A stretch of 64,000 nt of DNA from Arthrobacter sp. OVS8 (GCA_028370155.1 CP116670.1:2170001-2234000), one strand, 5' to 3'; positions 11,476 through 22,683 are shown, counted from the stretch's first letter. A program made the numbers and translations. Notes: generated by a model from the sequence alone, not told the origin.

Positions 11476-12459
11476 CTACCTGACCAGCAGAATCTTTCCC
11501 ACATGGTCACCGGTGTCGAAGTACCGGTGCGCGGCGCCAGCCTGGTCCAGCGGGAAGGTCTTGGCAACCAGCGGCCGGATCCGCCCGTCGGCCAGCAGCG
11601 GCCAGACCGCTTCGCGGACAGCGTCCATGATCACGGTCTTCTCCGCCACGGACCGCGGACGCAGCGCCGTCGCTATGATCACCGCACGCTTGCTCAGCAG
11701 CTTGCCGAGGTCCAGTTCACCCTTGGCGCCGCCCTGCAGGCCGATCACCACCAGCCGCCCGTAGTCCGCCAGCGCGTCCACGTTCTGCGTGAGGTACTTC
11801 GCCCCGACGACGTCGAGAATGACGTCGGCGCCCTTGCCGCCGTTTTGCGCGCGCAGACTCTCGGGGAAATCTTCCTCGGCGTAGTTGATCGCGATGTCAG
11901 CCCCCAGGAACGCCTTGGCCGTGCCAACCTTTTCCGCGGTGCCAGCCGTGGTGGCCACGACGGCGCCCAACGCCTTCGCGAGCTGGATGGCCATGGTACC
12001 GATGCCGCCGGTTGCCCCGTGGATGAGCACGGTCTCGCCTGGTTGCAGCTGCGCCGTCATTACAAGGTTGGAGTAGACGGTGGCCGCGACTTCGGGCAAG
12101 GACGCAGCGGTCACCAGGTCCACGCCGTCGGGGATCCGCAGAACCTGTCCCGCCGGCACGGCAACCTGTTCGGCGTAGCCGCCGCCGGAGAGCAGGGCGA
12201 CAACTTTGTCCCCGACGGAGAACGGCTTGGTCACGCCGGGGCCGAACCCGGCGATCCGGCCGGAGACTTCCAGCCCGGGAATCTCCGAGGCGCCGGGCGG
12301 GGGCGGGTAGTGGCCCTTGCGTTGCTGGACGTCGGCGCGGTTGAGCCCCGCAGCGACGACGTCGATCAGCACCTCGCCCGGGCCGGGCACCGGCGGCGGG
12401 ACCTCGCGGACCTCCAGGACCTCGGGTCCGCCGGGCTCTGAGATGTAGACAGCCTTCAT
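11476..12459 (-). CDS. NAD(P)H:quinone oxidoreductase, zinc-independent MDR family
   Basis: Medium-chain dehydrogenase/reductase of the quinone-reductase type (QorA/PIG3-like). The N-terminal GroES-like domain (MKAVYISEPGGPEVLEVREV, GLNRADVQQRKGHYPPPPG) is followed by a Rossmann fold with HGATGGIGTMAIQLAKALGA. It lacks the catalytic zinc ligands of alcohol dehydrogenases. Its 327 residues are intact. It reduces quinones or related enones using NADPH. Monocistronic. Confidence 0.9.
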   Translation of the reverse strand: MKAVYISEPGGPEVLEVREVPPPVPGPGEVLIDVVAAGLNRADVQQRKGHYPPPPGASEIPGLEVSGRIAGFGPGVTKPFSVGDKVVALLSGGGYAEQVAVPAGQVLRIPDGVDLVTAASLPEVAATVYSNLVMTAQLQPGETVLIHGATGGIGTMAIQLAKALGAVVATTAGTAEKVGTAKAFLGADIAINYAEEDFPESLRAQNGGKGADVILDVVGAKYLTQNVDALADYGRLVVIGLQGGAKGELDLGKLLSKRAVIIATALRPRSVAEKTVIMDAVREAVWPLLADGRIRPLVAKTFPLDQAGAAHRYFDTGDHVGKILLVR

Positions 12460-12630
12460 GGAGAGCTCCCGATTCCTAACGAACTTCTTGCAGCCTTCTT
12501 GCAGGGATGCGCCTGCGGCACGCCACGTCCGAAGCGCCTTCTCCCAGAGTAGGCGGAGGAGTTACCCGTGTCCGCGAGCGCAACCGCGTTTTTTGTTGCT
12601 GCCGACTGCCTATGAAACACTACTCGTTAG

Positions 12631-12718
12631 GGAAGGTTGTCCGAGCGGCCGATGGAGCTGGTCTTGAAAACCAGTGTGCGGTAACCCCGTACCAAGAGTT
12701 CGAATCTCTTACCTTCCG
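12631..12718 (+). tRNA. tRNA-Ser (anticodon TGA)
   Basis: Class II tRNA with acceptor GGAAGGT / ACCTTCC, anticodon loop CTTGAAA (anticodon TGA), a long variable arm and T-loop GTTCGAATC. CCA is not encoded. Confidence 0.96.
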
Positions 12719-12724
12719 CGAATA

Positions 12725-12767
12725 ATGCCCCTGGTTTTGCGCTTGCCGTGGAACCGGGGGCATTTTT
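12725..12767 (+). terminator. terminator after tRNA-Ser(TGA)
   Basis: Stem ATGCCCCTGGTT / AACCGGGGGCAT (one G-T wobble) with a 15-base loop and a run of five T. Confidence 0.7.
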
Positions 12768-12925
12768 GCGTGCGGGGCTGGCGCGGGACGTAGCCGATCG
12801 CCCGGACCCATTGAAACCGTCAGTGCCCCGGCATAGTCTCACTGTGTCTTGACCACCCATATGATGCCGGCGGCCGTCAGCGCCACTAGAGGCAGCACCG
12901 CCGCGGAGCAGAGCAGGAGCCCACT

Positions 12926-13728
12926 ATGCCTACACCCGACCACACAAACGGCGCGCCATGCTGGATCGATCTGATGACCTCCGACACCGGAAAGGCCACG
13001 GCGTTCTATGGTGAGCTGTTTGGCTGGACCTTCGAGACAGGTGACCAGGAGAAATACGGCGGGTACATCATGGCGGCAAAGGACGGGAAGTCCGTTGCCG
13101 GAATCATGCAGAAGCAAGAAGACCAGGCCGGCTTCCCGGATGTTTGGTCCACCTACCTGAGGACCGATGATGCCAGTGCGACCGTCTCCAGCGCGGCGGA
13201 GCACGGAGGACAGATCTACGTGCAGCCCATGGATGTGCCGGATCAGGGACGCATGGCCCTGATCGCCGATTCCACCGGTGCATCCATCGGCGTCTGGCAG
13301 CCCGGCGAAATGAAGGGCTACGGGCTCGCAGCCGCGCCGGGGACCCCGCCTGGCACGAACTTCACACCAAGGACTACGCCACGGCGGTGAAGTTCTACCA
13401 GGAAGTGTTCGGGTGGGACACCGACGTCATGAGTGACACCCCTGAGTTTCGCTACACCACGCTGGGAGCAGGGGACGCCGCCAAAGCGGGGATCATGGAC
13501 GCCTCGGGCTACCTTCCCGCGGAGGTCCCGTCCAACTGGCAGGTCTACTTCGCCGTTGAAGATGCGGACGCCTCAATTGCCAAGGCCCAGTCCATGGGCG
13601 CCCGGATCATCGACGGACCGGACGATACGCCGTTCGGACGGCTCGCCACCCTGACCGACCCCACGGGCGCGATGTTCAAAATCGTGGCCGACACCGGGCA
13701 GGAGGCCCGGGCCGCCGCGGACGCCTAG
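12926..13728 (+). CDS. tandem VOC-domain protein (glyoxalase/bleomycin-resistance fold)
   Basis: Two vicinal-oxygen-chelate modules in one chain. The first covers residues 1-125 (PCWIDLMTSDTGKATAFYGE, FGWTFETG). The second starts at PAWHELHTKDYATAVKFYQE and repeats the same pattern (FGWDTDV...ATLTDPTGAMFKIV). One base is lost at the C4 run near 13348, between the modules. Restored length is about 268 residues. RBS aggagc is present. Such proteins bind metals and small ligands, sometimes as hydroxylases or resistance proteins. The substrate cannot be predicted. Confidence 0.85.
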
Positions 13729-13778
13729 ACGCGAGGCGCGGAGCCCGTTCCCAGCCAATTATCAAAATTGTTGTAAGA

Positions 13779-13820
13779 AATACCGGCCAGCCCCCTTCCC
13801 AAGGGCTACTGGCCGGTATT
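13779..13820. terminator. bidirectional-type terminator after VOC gene
   Basis: Perfect 12-bp arms AATACCGGCCAG and CTGGCCGGTATT around an 18-base loop, lying 51 bases after the VOC stop. Confidence 0.75.
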
Positions 13821-14093
13821 CTGCTGTGGAGCGTCCGGCGAAGGCACCCGGGCATCACTCACAGGCACCACCAGAAACCCTGACCCGGGCGTTCGGCTTG
13901 TTCCGGGAAGGCTGCGACACGTCCCGCTGGGGGACGTCTCGTCGAATGCACATGCCGTACACATCGTGTTCATTCATCCCTGTTTTGCTGTGCCGGAACT
14001 GCTTGACCAGGAGCAGTGACCGGCGGTCCGCGGGCATCACCCGGACACATTCCACCCAGCCCTTACCCGGGCACCTAATGAGAGTTAGAGCGG
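13821..14093. other. intergenic leader of the secreted nuclease gene
   Basis: I find no gene here on either strand. The stretch has slightly lower GC than its neighbours and presumably holds the promoter of the nuclease gene. No symmetric operator stood out. Confidence 0.4.
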
Positions 14094-17000
14094 ATGAAAC
14101 GCATACCTTGGAAAACCGCGCTCGGCACAGCGCTGTCAGTGGGGCTCATCGCAGCCCCGCTGGCCGCTGTCCCGGCGTTCGCCGTGGAGGTTTCCCCGGC
14201 GGCCGGCACTTCGCCAGTCATTATCAACGAGGCGTACCTCAGCGGCGGCAGCGCCGGAGCAGCCTACAAGAACAAGTTCGTTGAGCTGCACAACACCTCG
14301 GACGCCCCGGTCTCGCTGGACGGCTGGTCGCTCCAGTACCGGTCTGCCACGAGCGCCTCGGCGCCGAGCTTCGCCGCCCCGCTGACGGGCAGCATCCCGG
14401 CCAAGGGCTACTACCTCCTTAAGGGCGGCGCCAACGGTACTGCCCCGCCGGTGCCGAACTACCCGCCGCCGACGTCACCGCCACCGGGTTCAACCCTGCC
14501 GGCGGGGCTGGAACCATCGTCCTGGCCAAGCAGGCTGCCGCGCTGAGTCCGCTGGCCTCCGGCTCGGTCGTCGAGCCCTCCAACGTCGCTGACCTGCTCG
14601 GCTACGGCACGTCCAACACCTTCGAAACCCAGACGGCCACCGCCCCGACGAGCAATACCGACGTCAAGAGCCTGAACCGCAGCAACGGTGTTGACAGCAA
14701 CAACAACTCCGCAGACTTCACGCTGAACGCCTCGATCACCCCCAAGGCCGCCAACGGCGCAGCCGCCCCCGTCGATCCTCCCGTCGACCCGGGCCCGGTC
14801 ACGCCCCCGGCCACCAAGACCATCGCCGAGATCCAGGGCAGCGGCACCGCCAGCCCGCTCGTGGGCACCTCCGTCACCACCCGCGGCAAGGTCACCGCCA
14901 CATTCCCCACCGGCGGATTCGCGGGTTACTACATCCAGACCCCCGGCACCGGCGGGGACCTGACCCCGGCCAACCACACGGCGTCGGACGCTGTCTTTGT
15001 GTACTCGGCCGCAACGGCCGGTTCCGTCCAGGCCGGCGACTACGTGGAGGTGTCCGGCACCGTCAGCGAATACTTCGACATGACCCAGGTGACGGTCGCC
15101 GCCGCGGCGGACATGAAGAAGCTCACCGAGGCTGCACCCGAGGTCAAAGCCACCGGCTTTGCCCTCCCGGCCGAGGAAGCCTTCCGGGAGTCCCTCGAAG
15201 GCATGCTGCTGACCCCGCAGGGTCCCATGACCGTCAGCGACAACTACTCCCTGAACCAGTACGGCGAAATCGGCCTGGCCGGCGGCACCACGCCGCTGGA
15301 GCAGCCCACCGCCGTCGCGGAGTTCGGTTCCGCCACGTACACCGCCACCGTCGCCGCGAACGCCGCCCGCGGCATCAAGCTCGACGACGGCGCGACCACC
15401 AACTTCCTCAAGGACTCCACCACCAAGGCCGAGGTGCTCCCGTACCTGACCGCGGCGGACCCCGTCCGGGTGGGCGTACCGGTGAGCTTCAAGACCGACG
15501 TTGTGCTCAGCTACGCCAACGGCGCGTGGAAGTTCCAGCCGCTGACCCACCTGACCCCGCCAACGCGGAGTCAGTCCAGCCGGTGAGCTTCGGCGCCACC
15601 ACCCGCACGGACGCTCCGGCGGCAGTCGGGGGCAACCTCAAAATCGCCTCGTTCAATGTGCTGAACTACTTCCCCACCACGGGCGACCAGCTCACCGGAT
15701 GCACGTACTACACGGACCGGGCCGGCAACCCGATCACCGTCCGCGGCGGCTGTGACGCCCGCGGCGCGGCCAACGCCGCCAACCTCCAGCGCCAGCAGGA
15801 CAAGATCGTCGCCGCCATCAGCAAGTCCGGCGCCGACGTCGTGACCCTCATGGAGATCGAAAACTCGGCGCAGTTCGGCAAGAACCGCGACGACGCCCTG
15901 GCCAAGCTGGTTGACGCCCTCAACATCGCCACACCGGGGATCTGGGACTACGTCCGCACGCCCGCCAACGCACCGCCGCTGGCCGACGAGGACATGATCC
16001 GCACCGCTTTCATCTTCAAGAAGGCCGTCGCAGAGCCGGTGGGCGAGTCCGTTATCCACAACGACACCGTCGCCTTCGCCAATGCCCGCAAGCCGCTGGC
16101 ACAGGTCTTCAAGCCGGTGGGCGCCTCCGATGACAAGAAGTTCATCGCGATCGCCAACCACTTCAAGTCCAAGGGCTCAGCCGCCACTCCGGAGGACACC
16201 GACAAGGGCCAGGGCGCCTCGAACCTCGCCCGCACCGCCCAGGCAAAGTCCCTGCTGGCGTTCTCGAACGACCTGCAGCAGTCCAAGGGCACGGACAAGG
16301 TCTTCCTGATCGGCGATTTCAACGCCTACGCCAAGGAAGACCCGATCAACGTCTTCACGGCCGCGGGCTACGTCAACCAGGACGAAAAGGCCAAGAACAC
16401 CGACGGGTCCGCCAAGCACTCCTACCTCTTCGGCGGCATGGTGGGCTCGCTGGACCACATCCTGGCCTCCCCGGCGCCAACGCCGTTGTCACCGGCGCCG
16501 ACATCTGGAACATCAACTCCGTGGAGTCCGTTGCCCTGGAGTACAGCCGCTACAACAACAACGTGACCGACTACTACGCTGCGGACCAGTTCCGGGCGAG
16601 CGACCACGACCCGGTGGTGGTGGGCCTGGATCTGCCCGTCACCCCCGCCAGCGTTGAGCTGAACTTCCTCGGCATCAACGATTTCCACGGCCGCATCGAC
16701 TCCAACACCGTGTTCTTTGCGGGGACCATCGAGAAGCTGCGGGCCGCGGCTGCCCCGGGCGCCACGGCGTTCCTCTCCGCGGGCGACAACATCGGCGCCT
16801 CGCTGTTCGCCTCGGCGATCGCGAAGGACCAGCCGACCATCGATGTGCTGAACGCCCTGGAGCTGCGCACCTCTGCAGTGGGTAACCACGAGTTCGACGG
16901 CGGCTATGCCGACCTGCGTGACCGTGTGATCGCGGGCGGCAGCAATGCCAAGTTCCCGTACCTGGGCGCCAACGTCTACAGGAAGGGCACCACCGAGCCG

Positions 17001-18651
17001 GTCCTGCCGGAGTTCACGGTGCTCGACATGAACGGCGTCAAGGTGGCCGTGATCGGCACCGTCACGCAGGAAGTGCCCTCCTGGTCACTCCCGCGGGCAT
17101 CGTTGATCTCGAGTTCGGCGACGCCGTCGACGCGATCAACCGCGTCGCCGCGAAGATCAAGGCGGACAAGCTCGCCGACGTCATCATCGTGGAGAACCAC
17201 GACGGCGCCGGTTCCGGCGCGCCCGAAGGCTCCACCCTGGCGCAGGAAGTCGCCGCCGGCGGCCCTTCGCCAAGATGGTCACCGAGGTCACCCCCGATGT
17301 GGCGGCAATTTTCAACGGCCACACGCACAAGCAGTACTCCTGGGATGCCCCCGTGCCCGGCGTTGAGGGCAAGACCCGCCCGATCGTGCAGACCGGCAAC
17401 TACGGCGAGTTCATCGGCCAGATCCAGCTCACCATCGACACGAAAACCATGTCGGTCACCGGCTACAAGGCAGGCAACGTCAAGCGGACCACCTCCACTG
17501 ACCAGCCGGCCGCCGATCTCGTGGCCAAGTACCCGCGGGTCGCCGCCGTCAAGACCATCGTTGACAAGGCCCTGGCCGACGCAGCAGTGGTCGGCAACCA
17601 ACCGGTGGGCAAGGTGACTGCAGATATCACCACCGCGTTCACGCCTGCCACCGCCACCACCCCGGCGTCACGCGATGACCGCAGTAGCGAGTCCACCCTG
17701 GGCAACCTGGTGGCGGATTCCCTCGTGGATTCGCTCAAGGCCCCGGAACTGGGCGGCGCCGAGATCGGCGTCGTGAACCCGGGCGGCCTGCGCAACGAGC
17801 TGTACTACGCGCCGGAAGGGACCATCACCTACGCCGAGGCCAACGCGGTCCTGCCGTTCGTGAACAACCTGTGGACCACCTCGTTGACCGGCGAGCAGTT
17901 CAAGACGCTCCTGGAGCAGCAGTGGCAGACCAACCCGGACGGTACGGTTCCCAGCCGTGCGTACCAGCAGCTGGGCCTGTCCAAGAACGTCAACTACACC
18001 TACGACGCCGGCCGCGCGGCTGGTGACCGGATCACCTCGATCCGGGTCAACGGCGCCCTGATCGACCCGGCGAAGTCCTACCGGATCGGAACGTTCAGCT
18101 TCCTGGCAACGGGCGGCGACAACTTCCGTATCTTCAAGTCCGGCACCGACACCAAGGACTCCGGGCTCGTGGACCGCGACGCGTGGATCAAGTACCTGCA
18201 GGCGCACAACCCCGTGTCGCCGGACTTCGCCCGCCGCTCCGTTGCCGTGGTGAACACCACCGCCGCAGAGGTCAAGGGTGGAGATGCCATCTCCCTGGCT
18301 GTCTCCAAGCTGGACCTCACCTCGCTGGGCAGCCCGGTGAACACCTCGCTGCGCGCCGAGTTCACGGATGCCAAGGGCACCGTGACGTCCCTCGGCACAG
18401 TTCCGGTTTCCGCCGGTGCTGCCACCGTGGATGTGACGGTCCCCGCCGGCGCAGCAGCCGGCACGGGCACCCTGGTGCTCACCGCCGTCGAGTCCGGCAC
18501 CGTGGTGAAGGCCAGCGTCCTGGTTGCGGCCAGCACGCCGGTCCCGCCGAAGTGCACCCCGCCGGTCAAGCCGAAGCGGCCCGCGGACCTCGTGGGCCAA
18601 GCGAACTACGGCCAGGCAATGGCAGCCTACCGCCACTGCCTCAAGGGTTAG
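14094..18651 (+). CDS. very large secreted ExeM/NucH-type nuclease fused to a 5'-nucleotidase
   Basis: Extracellular protein of about 1,520 residues that likely degrades DNA and dephosphorylates the nucleotides. Domains in order: signal peptide (cleavage near AFA|VEV), lamin-tail domain (VIINEAYLSGGSAGAAYKNK), an OB-fold-like region of the ExeM type (residues about 250-480), an endonuclease/exonuclease/phosphatase domain (LKIASFNVLNYFP, LMEIENS, LIGDFNAY, DHDPVVVGLD), a metallophosphatase (LGINDFHGRID, SAGDNIGAS, VGNHEFD, NGHTHKQY), a 5'-nucleotidase C-terminal domain (VNPGGLRNELYY) and a C-terminal Ig-like region. Five lost bases: near 14443, 15556, 16473, 17083 and 17263. It supports use of extracellular DNA as a phosphate source. 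Transcription ends in a nested palindrome. Confidence 0.9.
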
Positions 18652-18671
18652 TCCCCTAGCCCCGCACCAGT

Positions 18672-18749
18672 GAGCATGCCCTCCCCGGGCTGCAGCGACG
18701 GACATATTGCGTATATGTCCACCGCTCAGCCCGGACGGAGGGCATGCTC
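18672..18749. repeat. nested palindromic intergenic repeat, copy 1
   Basis: Three concentric perfect inverted repeats: GAGCATGCCCTCC / GGAGGGCATGCTC (13 bp), CCGGGCTG / CAGCCCGG (8 bp) and GGACATAT / ATATGTCC (8 bp) around TGCGT. It is followed by CTTTTG, so it can act as the terminator of the nuclease gene. A related copy lies at 20488-20567. Confidence 0.85.
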
Positions 18750-18820
18750 TTTTGTGCCCAGCAGCTGCCCAAAGGGGGTGGTGCCACTGTGACAGGAGGG
18801 ACACAAGTTGCACTGGTAGC

Positions 18821-20269
18821 ATGTGCCCGGTGCGAAAAGGAAGATTTAATCGGGCGGTCGGCATCTTTATTGCTCTGACGGCAAGCGGTGCGGCGGCTCT
18901 CCTCTGGTTCGCTGTCGCCGCCGGCGGGCCGGAACTGAGCGAGTCCCCGCCCAGGGCTTGTTGCTCGGCTTCTGGAGCATCCTGTACAACACGGACGCCC
19001 CGGCCCCCGTGTGATCCTGGCCGCCATGGCCCTGGCTCTCCTGATGGCCGCCGGCGTGGCCACAGTGGACCGCAGGATCGCCAACCGCTCCCGCCGGTCC
19101 CTCGACCCGCTCACTGGCCCGCTGGCACCCAGGGTGGTCATGTCCGCGACGCGCGGCGTCCACGCCGGTCCGGTAACGGTTACGGTGCTCATCCCGGCCC
19201 ACAACGAGGAAGCCTCGCTTCCCTGACCATCGCCTCGCTGCTGCAGCAGTCCCGCCGCCCGGACCGCGTCATCGTCGTGGCGGACAACTGCACCGATGCC
19301 ACCGTCGCCCTGGCGCACCAGGCCGGCGTCGAGGTGGTCGAATCGGTCAACAACACCCAGAAGAAGGCCGGCGCACTCAACCAGGTCCTGAAGCGGCTGC
19401 TTCCCGGGCTTGGCGACAACGACGTCGTGATGATCATGGACGCGGACACCCGGCTCGACGACGGCTTCCTCGCCGCGGCGGTGGACCGCTTCAGCCAGGA
19501 CCGGGCGCTGATGGCGGTCGGCGGCCTGTTCTACGGCGAGGAGGGCCACGGGCTGATCGGCCAGTTCCAGCGCAACGAGTACCTGCGCTACAGCAGGGAG
19601 ATCGGGCGCCGGCGGGGCCGCGTTTTCGTGCTGACCGGGACCGCCTCCATGTTCCGTTCCCGGGCGCTGCGCACCGTGGCGGAGAGCCGCGGGGCCTCAA
19701 TCCCGGGCACCCTCGGCGACGTGTACGACACCGCGGCGCTCACGGAAGACAACGAACTGACCATCGCGCTGAAATCCCTCGGCGGGCTGATGGTCTCGCC
19801 CGCGCAGTGCACTGTGGTGACCGAGCTGATGCCCAGTTGGTCCACGCTCTGGGCACAGCGGCTGCGCTGGCAGCGCGGGGCGCTGGAAAACATCGGCGCC
19901 TATGGCATCACGCCGCAGACCCTGCGCTACTGGGCCCAGCAGCTGGGGATCGGCTACGGCGTGATCGCCTTGGGTTCCTACCTGCTGCTGATCTTCCTGA
20001 TGGTGTTCTCGCTGGACACCTGGATCTGGTTCCCGTTCTGGCTGGGGCTGGGCGTCCTGTTTATGGTCGAACGCGTCGCCACGGTGTGGAGGGGCGGATG
20101 GCGGGCCCGGCTCCTCGCCGTGACCCTGTTCCCGGAGCTGTTCTTCGACATGTTCCTCAATGTGGTTTACCTCAAGGGCGTCGCCGACATCTCGCTGGGC
20201 CGGACGGCCAGCTGGAAACATGTCACCCATGCCCGTCCGCGCGAAACCACGGGAGCGGAACGATCATGA
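18821..20269 (+). CDS. family 2 glycosyltransferase, membrane-bound, processive type
   Basis: Makes or extends a cell-surface polysaccharide from a nucleotide-sugar donor. It has two N-terminal membrane segments, then a GT2 domain: TVLIPAHNEEASLP, VADNCTDAT, MIMDADTRLDDGF (DxD), a TEDNEL acid-base motif and QRLRWQRGALEN (Q/R-x-x-R-W acceptor motif). Two or three C-terminal membrane helices follow. The layout resembles N-acetylglucosaminyl and hyaluronan-type synthases. Three lost bases near 18951, 19010 and 19224 lie in the N-terminal region. The start is ATG 18821 or GTG 18830. The stop overlaps the next start (ATGA). Confidence 0.87.
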   Translation: MCPVRKGRFNRAVGIFIALTASGAAALLWFAVAAGGPELSESPPRACCSASGASCTTRTPRPPCDPGRHGPGSPDGRRRGHSGPQDRQPLPPVPRPAHWPAGTQGGHVRDARRPRRSGNGYGAHPGPQRGSLASLTIASLLQQSRRPDRVIVVADNCTDATVALAHQAGVEVVESVNNTQKKAGALNQVLKRLLPGLGDNDVVMIMDADTRLDDGFLAAAVDRFSQDRALMAVGGLFYGEEGHGLIGQFQRNEYLRYSREIGRRRGRVFVLTGTASMFRSRALRTVAESRGASIPGTLGDVYDTAALTEDNELTIALKSLGGLMVSPAQCTVVTELMPSWSTLWAQRLRWQRGALENIGAYGITPQTLRYWAQQLGIGYGVIALGSYLLLIFLMVFSLDTWIWFPFWLGLGVLFMVERVATVWRGGWRARLLAVTLFPELFFDMFLNVVYLKGVADISLGRTASWKHVTHARPRETTGAERS

Positions 20270-20490
20270 CCAGCCTGGCCGTCGCTGTCCCCGCGGGACT
20301 GCTGTTTCCCGAGTCGCTGTTGCATACCCACTGGTTCGCGATTCTTGCCACCTTCGTGGCGATCAACACCGTCATGTACGCCGCGCTGGCGTTGGCCAAA
20401 ATCCTGCCCAAGGTCAACCCCTCCGACTGGATCCGCAGGCGCAACGAGCGCTCCGAGACGCGCAGTATCGACCCCGGCTCGACCCGCTGA
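20266..20490 (+). CDS. small membrane protein coupled to the GT2 gene, 74 aa
   Basis: MTSLAVAVPAGLLFPESLLH begins a 74-residue protein with one or two hydrophobic stretches (WFAILATFVAINTVMYAALA) and a positively charged tail. It overlaps the glycosyltransferase by 4 bases, so translation is coupled and it probably serves the same membrane complex. The stop codon lies inside the second nested palindrome. No known family recognised. Confidence 0.7.
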   Translation: MTSLAVAVPAGLLFPESLLHTHWFAILATFVAINTVMYAALALAKILPKVNPSDWIRRRNERSETRSIDPGSTR

Positions 20491-20567
20491 GCATGCCCTC
20501 CCCAGGACGCTGCACTGGACATACTGCGCATATGTCCAGTGCACAGCCCGGACGGGGAGCATGCTCA
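20488..20567. repeat. nested palindromic intergenic repeat, copy 2
   Basis: Outer TGAGCATGC / GCATGCTCA with CTCCCC / GGGGAG (small bulge), and an inner perfect 13-bp arm TGCACTGGACATA / TATGTCCAGTGCA around CTGCGCA. It shares the GAGCATGCCCTCCCC start, the GGACATA core and CAGCCCGGACGG with copy 1. It sits between two convergent genes and probably terminates both. Confidence 0.85.
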
Positions 20568-20594
20568 GTCCTCGCGAGGGCGGACAGTGCACAA

Positions 20595-22564
20595 TTAGCG
20601 TCCGAGGACAGCCCGGGCAATCTCGTCGGCGTCCCGCAGCGTGCGCTGGCCGCTCCGGTACACGGGTCCGCTTTTCTGCCGGGCCTCGGCCGCAATGGCC
20701 GTGCCCCACTGCACGGCGGACAGCTGCAGCCCGAGGACGTAGAGACCCTCCGTCACCGAGCCGTTCGCGCCGAGCGGCCGGTAGGGATGCGGGGCGACGT
20801 CCAGCCCGGACGTCGGTACCGGAGATCCTTCCACCGTCATCATGAGCCGGGGCCGGACCAGGCCTTCGGCGAGCAGCTGCTCCAGCAGCGGTGACTCGTT
20901 GACCGCGACCTTGTTGGCCGGCGCCAGCGCCTCGACCATGGCCACGGCATTGACGACCTCGCCGGCGGCGTCGTCCGTGGTGTTCCCCACCCACGGCGAC
21001 ACCGCGGTGAAGGCCTTCGCTTTGCGGTCCACACCGAATTTCGGATCCGGTCCGACGAACCGCACGACGCCGGCCCTCACCAGGGCGGCGAGCTGTTCCG
21101 CTCGCAGCGCCGGCGGCCCGCTGGCCAGGCCCTCGACAAACGCTTCGAACCAGCCGCGGAGTCCGGCAACCCACGATTCGTCGGTGATCCCGCCGTCCGC
21201 GACGGCGGTCTTCAGCACCGCCCGGCCGTGGTGCAGGGCGCCGATGGTCATCTTCACCGGATCATCCTCGCCCAGCGCGGAACGCCGGGCGTCGTCGAGC
21301 AAGTAGTCGACGACGGCGTCGTCGAGTTCCGCGCGGGAGGCGAAGGACCGCCCGGCCAGCGGCGCCGCGAGTCCCAGCAAGTTCAGCCGGTGGGCGGGAC
21401 GGAGGTGGACGTCCAGGACGGAGTCCACCAGGTCCTCCCATTTCGCGGCGGAGTGCGCATGCGGGCGCAGGGCCTCCTCCAGGGCTGTCAGGAACTCCTT
21501 GGGCGCCGTCAGGATGGCACCGGGCTGCGAGCGCGCCAGTGTTGAGTAGTAGGCCCACAGCGCGTCGCGGTGCAGGAGGGGCCAGAGGTCGTGGTCGAAG
21601 GCGGGGCGGATTCCCGCCTCCGCGAATTTTGCCAGGGCGCTCTCGGTGCAGTATCTCAGCGTCACGGCGTCGGGGTAGTAGCCGGCGAGGGTCGCCTTCG
21701 CCCGGTAGGGCGTGCCGCGCCGCGAGGCCGCGATGATGAGCGGTTCGCGGCCGGAGGAAGGTAGCTGAGCCCGCCGTCCGCGCCGGGAAGGAACCGGCCG
21801 CCGCGGCCTTCGGTCAGCTGTCCCATGGCATCAAAGAAGTTCAGCCCCATGCCCCGCACCAGCACCGGTTTGACGGCCGGCACCAGCGACCAGTCGACGT
21901 CGGCCGGGGCCGCCGGCGGCAGGTACAGCAGCCCGAATTCCTCCGCCGCCGCCTGCAGCTCGCGCTGCTCGGGGTTGAGCCGCGATTCGAGGTGGCCCAG
22001 GGCGAGCACGACGGAATCGGCGGTGAGGACCGCGCCGTCGGCCAGTTCGACGTCGAACTGCCCCCGGCCGCCGTCCCCGGCGGCAGCGTGGCGGACCGAT
22101 GTCGCCGTCGTGCTGTGGAAGTCCACTGTTACCCCGTCGGGGAGGCGGGACAGCAGCTCCTCCAGGGTGGAGCGGAGATAGCGGCCGTACAGGGCCCGGC
22201 TGGGGAAGTCCGCCGCGTCCAGCCCGGCGAGTTCGGCGCATTCCTCGGCTGTGAGGGAGGGCTCGGGCTGCGCCCGCTGCAGCTCTCGCCAGCGGTCGAA
22301 GGTGTGGCCGGCCAGCGGCGGTGCGAGGTCCGGGTCCTCGGGAATGACGGTGGGGTAGAACGACTGCGTGTTCATCAGGTAGAGCCGGGACTGGCCGGGC
22401 TGCCAGACGTGGCCCGGGCCCGCGGAATAGGGGTCGATGACGTCAATGTGCAAGGTGGCGTCCGGCCCCGCGGGAACCCAGTTGGCCAGCAGCCGCTCCA
22501 GCACGCTCGTGCCCCGGGGACCGGCGCCAATCACTGCCGTCCGGATGCTCTGCGATTTGCCCAC
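20595..22564 (-). CDS. FAD/NAD(P)-binding protein (NAD_binding_9 type)
   Basis: Large flavoprotein-like protein. The N-terminus IRTAVIGAGPRGTSVLERLL is a Rossmann dinucleotide-binding motif, and ADSVVLALGHLESRLN is the second nucleotide-binding signature (VxALGH). After one lost base near 21762 the protein continues with PSGREPLIIAASRRGTPYRA and a long C-terminal helical region ending VLGLQLSAVQWGTAIAAEAR. About 656 residues. Members of this family are often annotated only as FAD/NAD(P)-binding or adenylate-cyclase-like proteins, and the reaction is unknown. Convergent with the GT2 cassette. Confidence 0.8.
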
Positions 22565-22683
22565 GGCATCCAGCGTATCCGCAACGGACCCTCAGTCCTG
22601 ACCTGCCCGGCGCATCCGGGGCGGGTTCGGCGGGGCGCCGGCTTGACTTGCTACTGGCGCGCGGATGTTGCTTGGATGGAAAA

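Noticed and set aside
12839..12930. Hydrophobic minus-strand peptide ending AAGIIWVVKTQ
   Set aside because: It looks like a membrane helix but has no own start or RBS, and is too short to judge.
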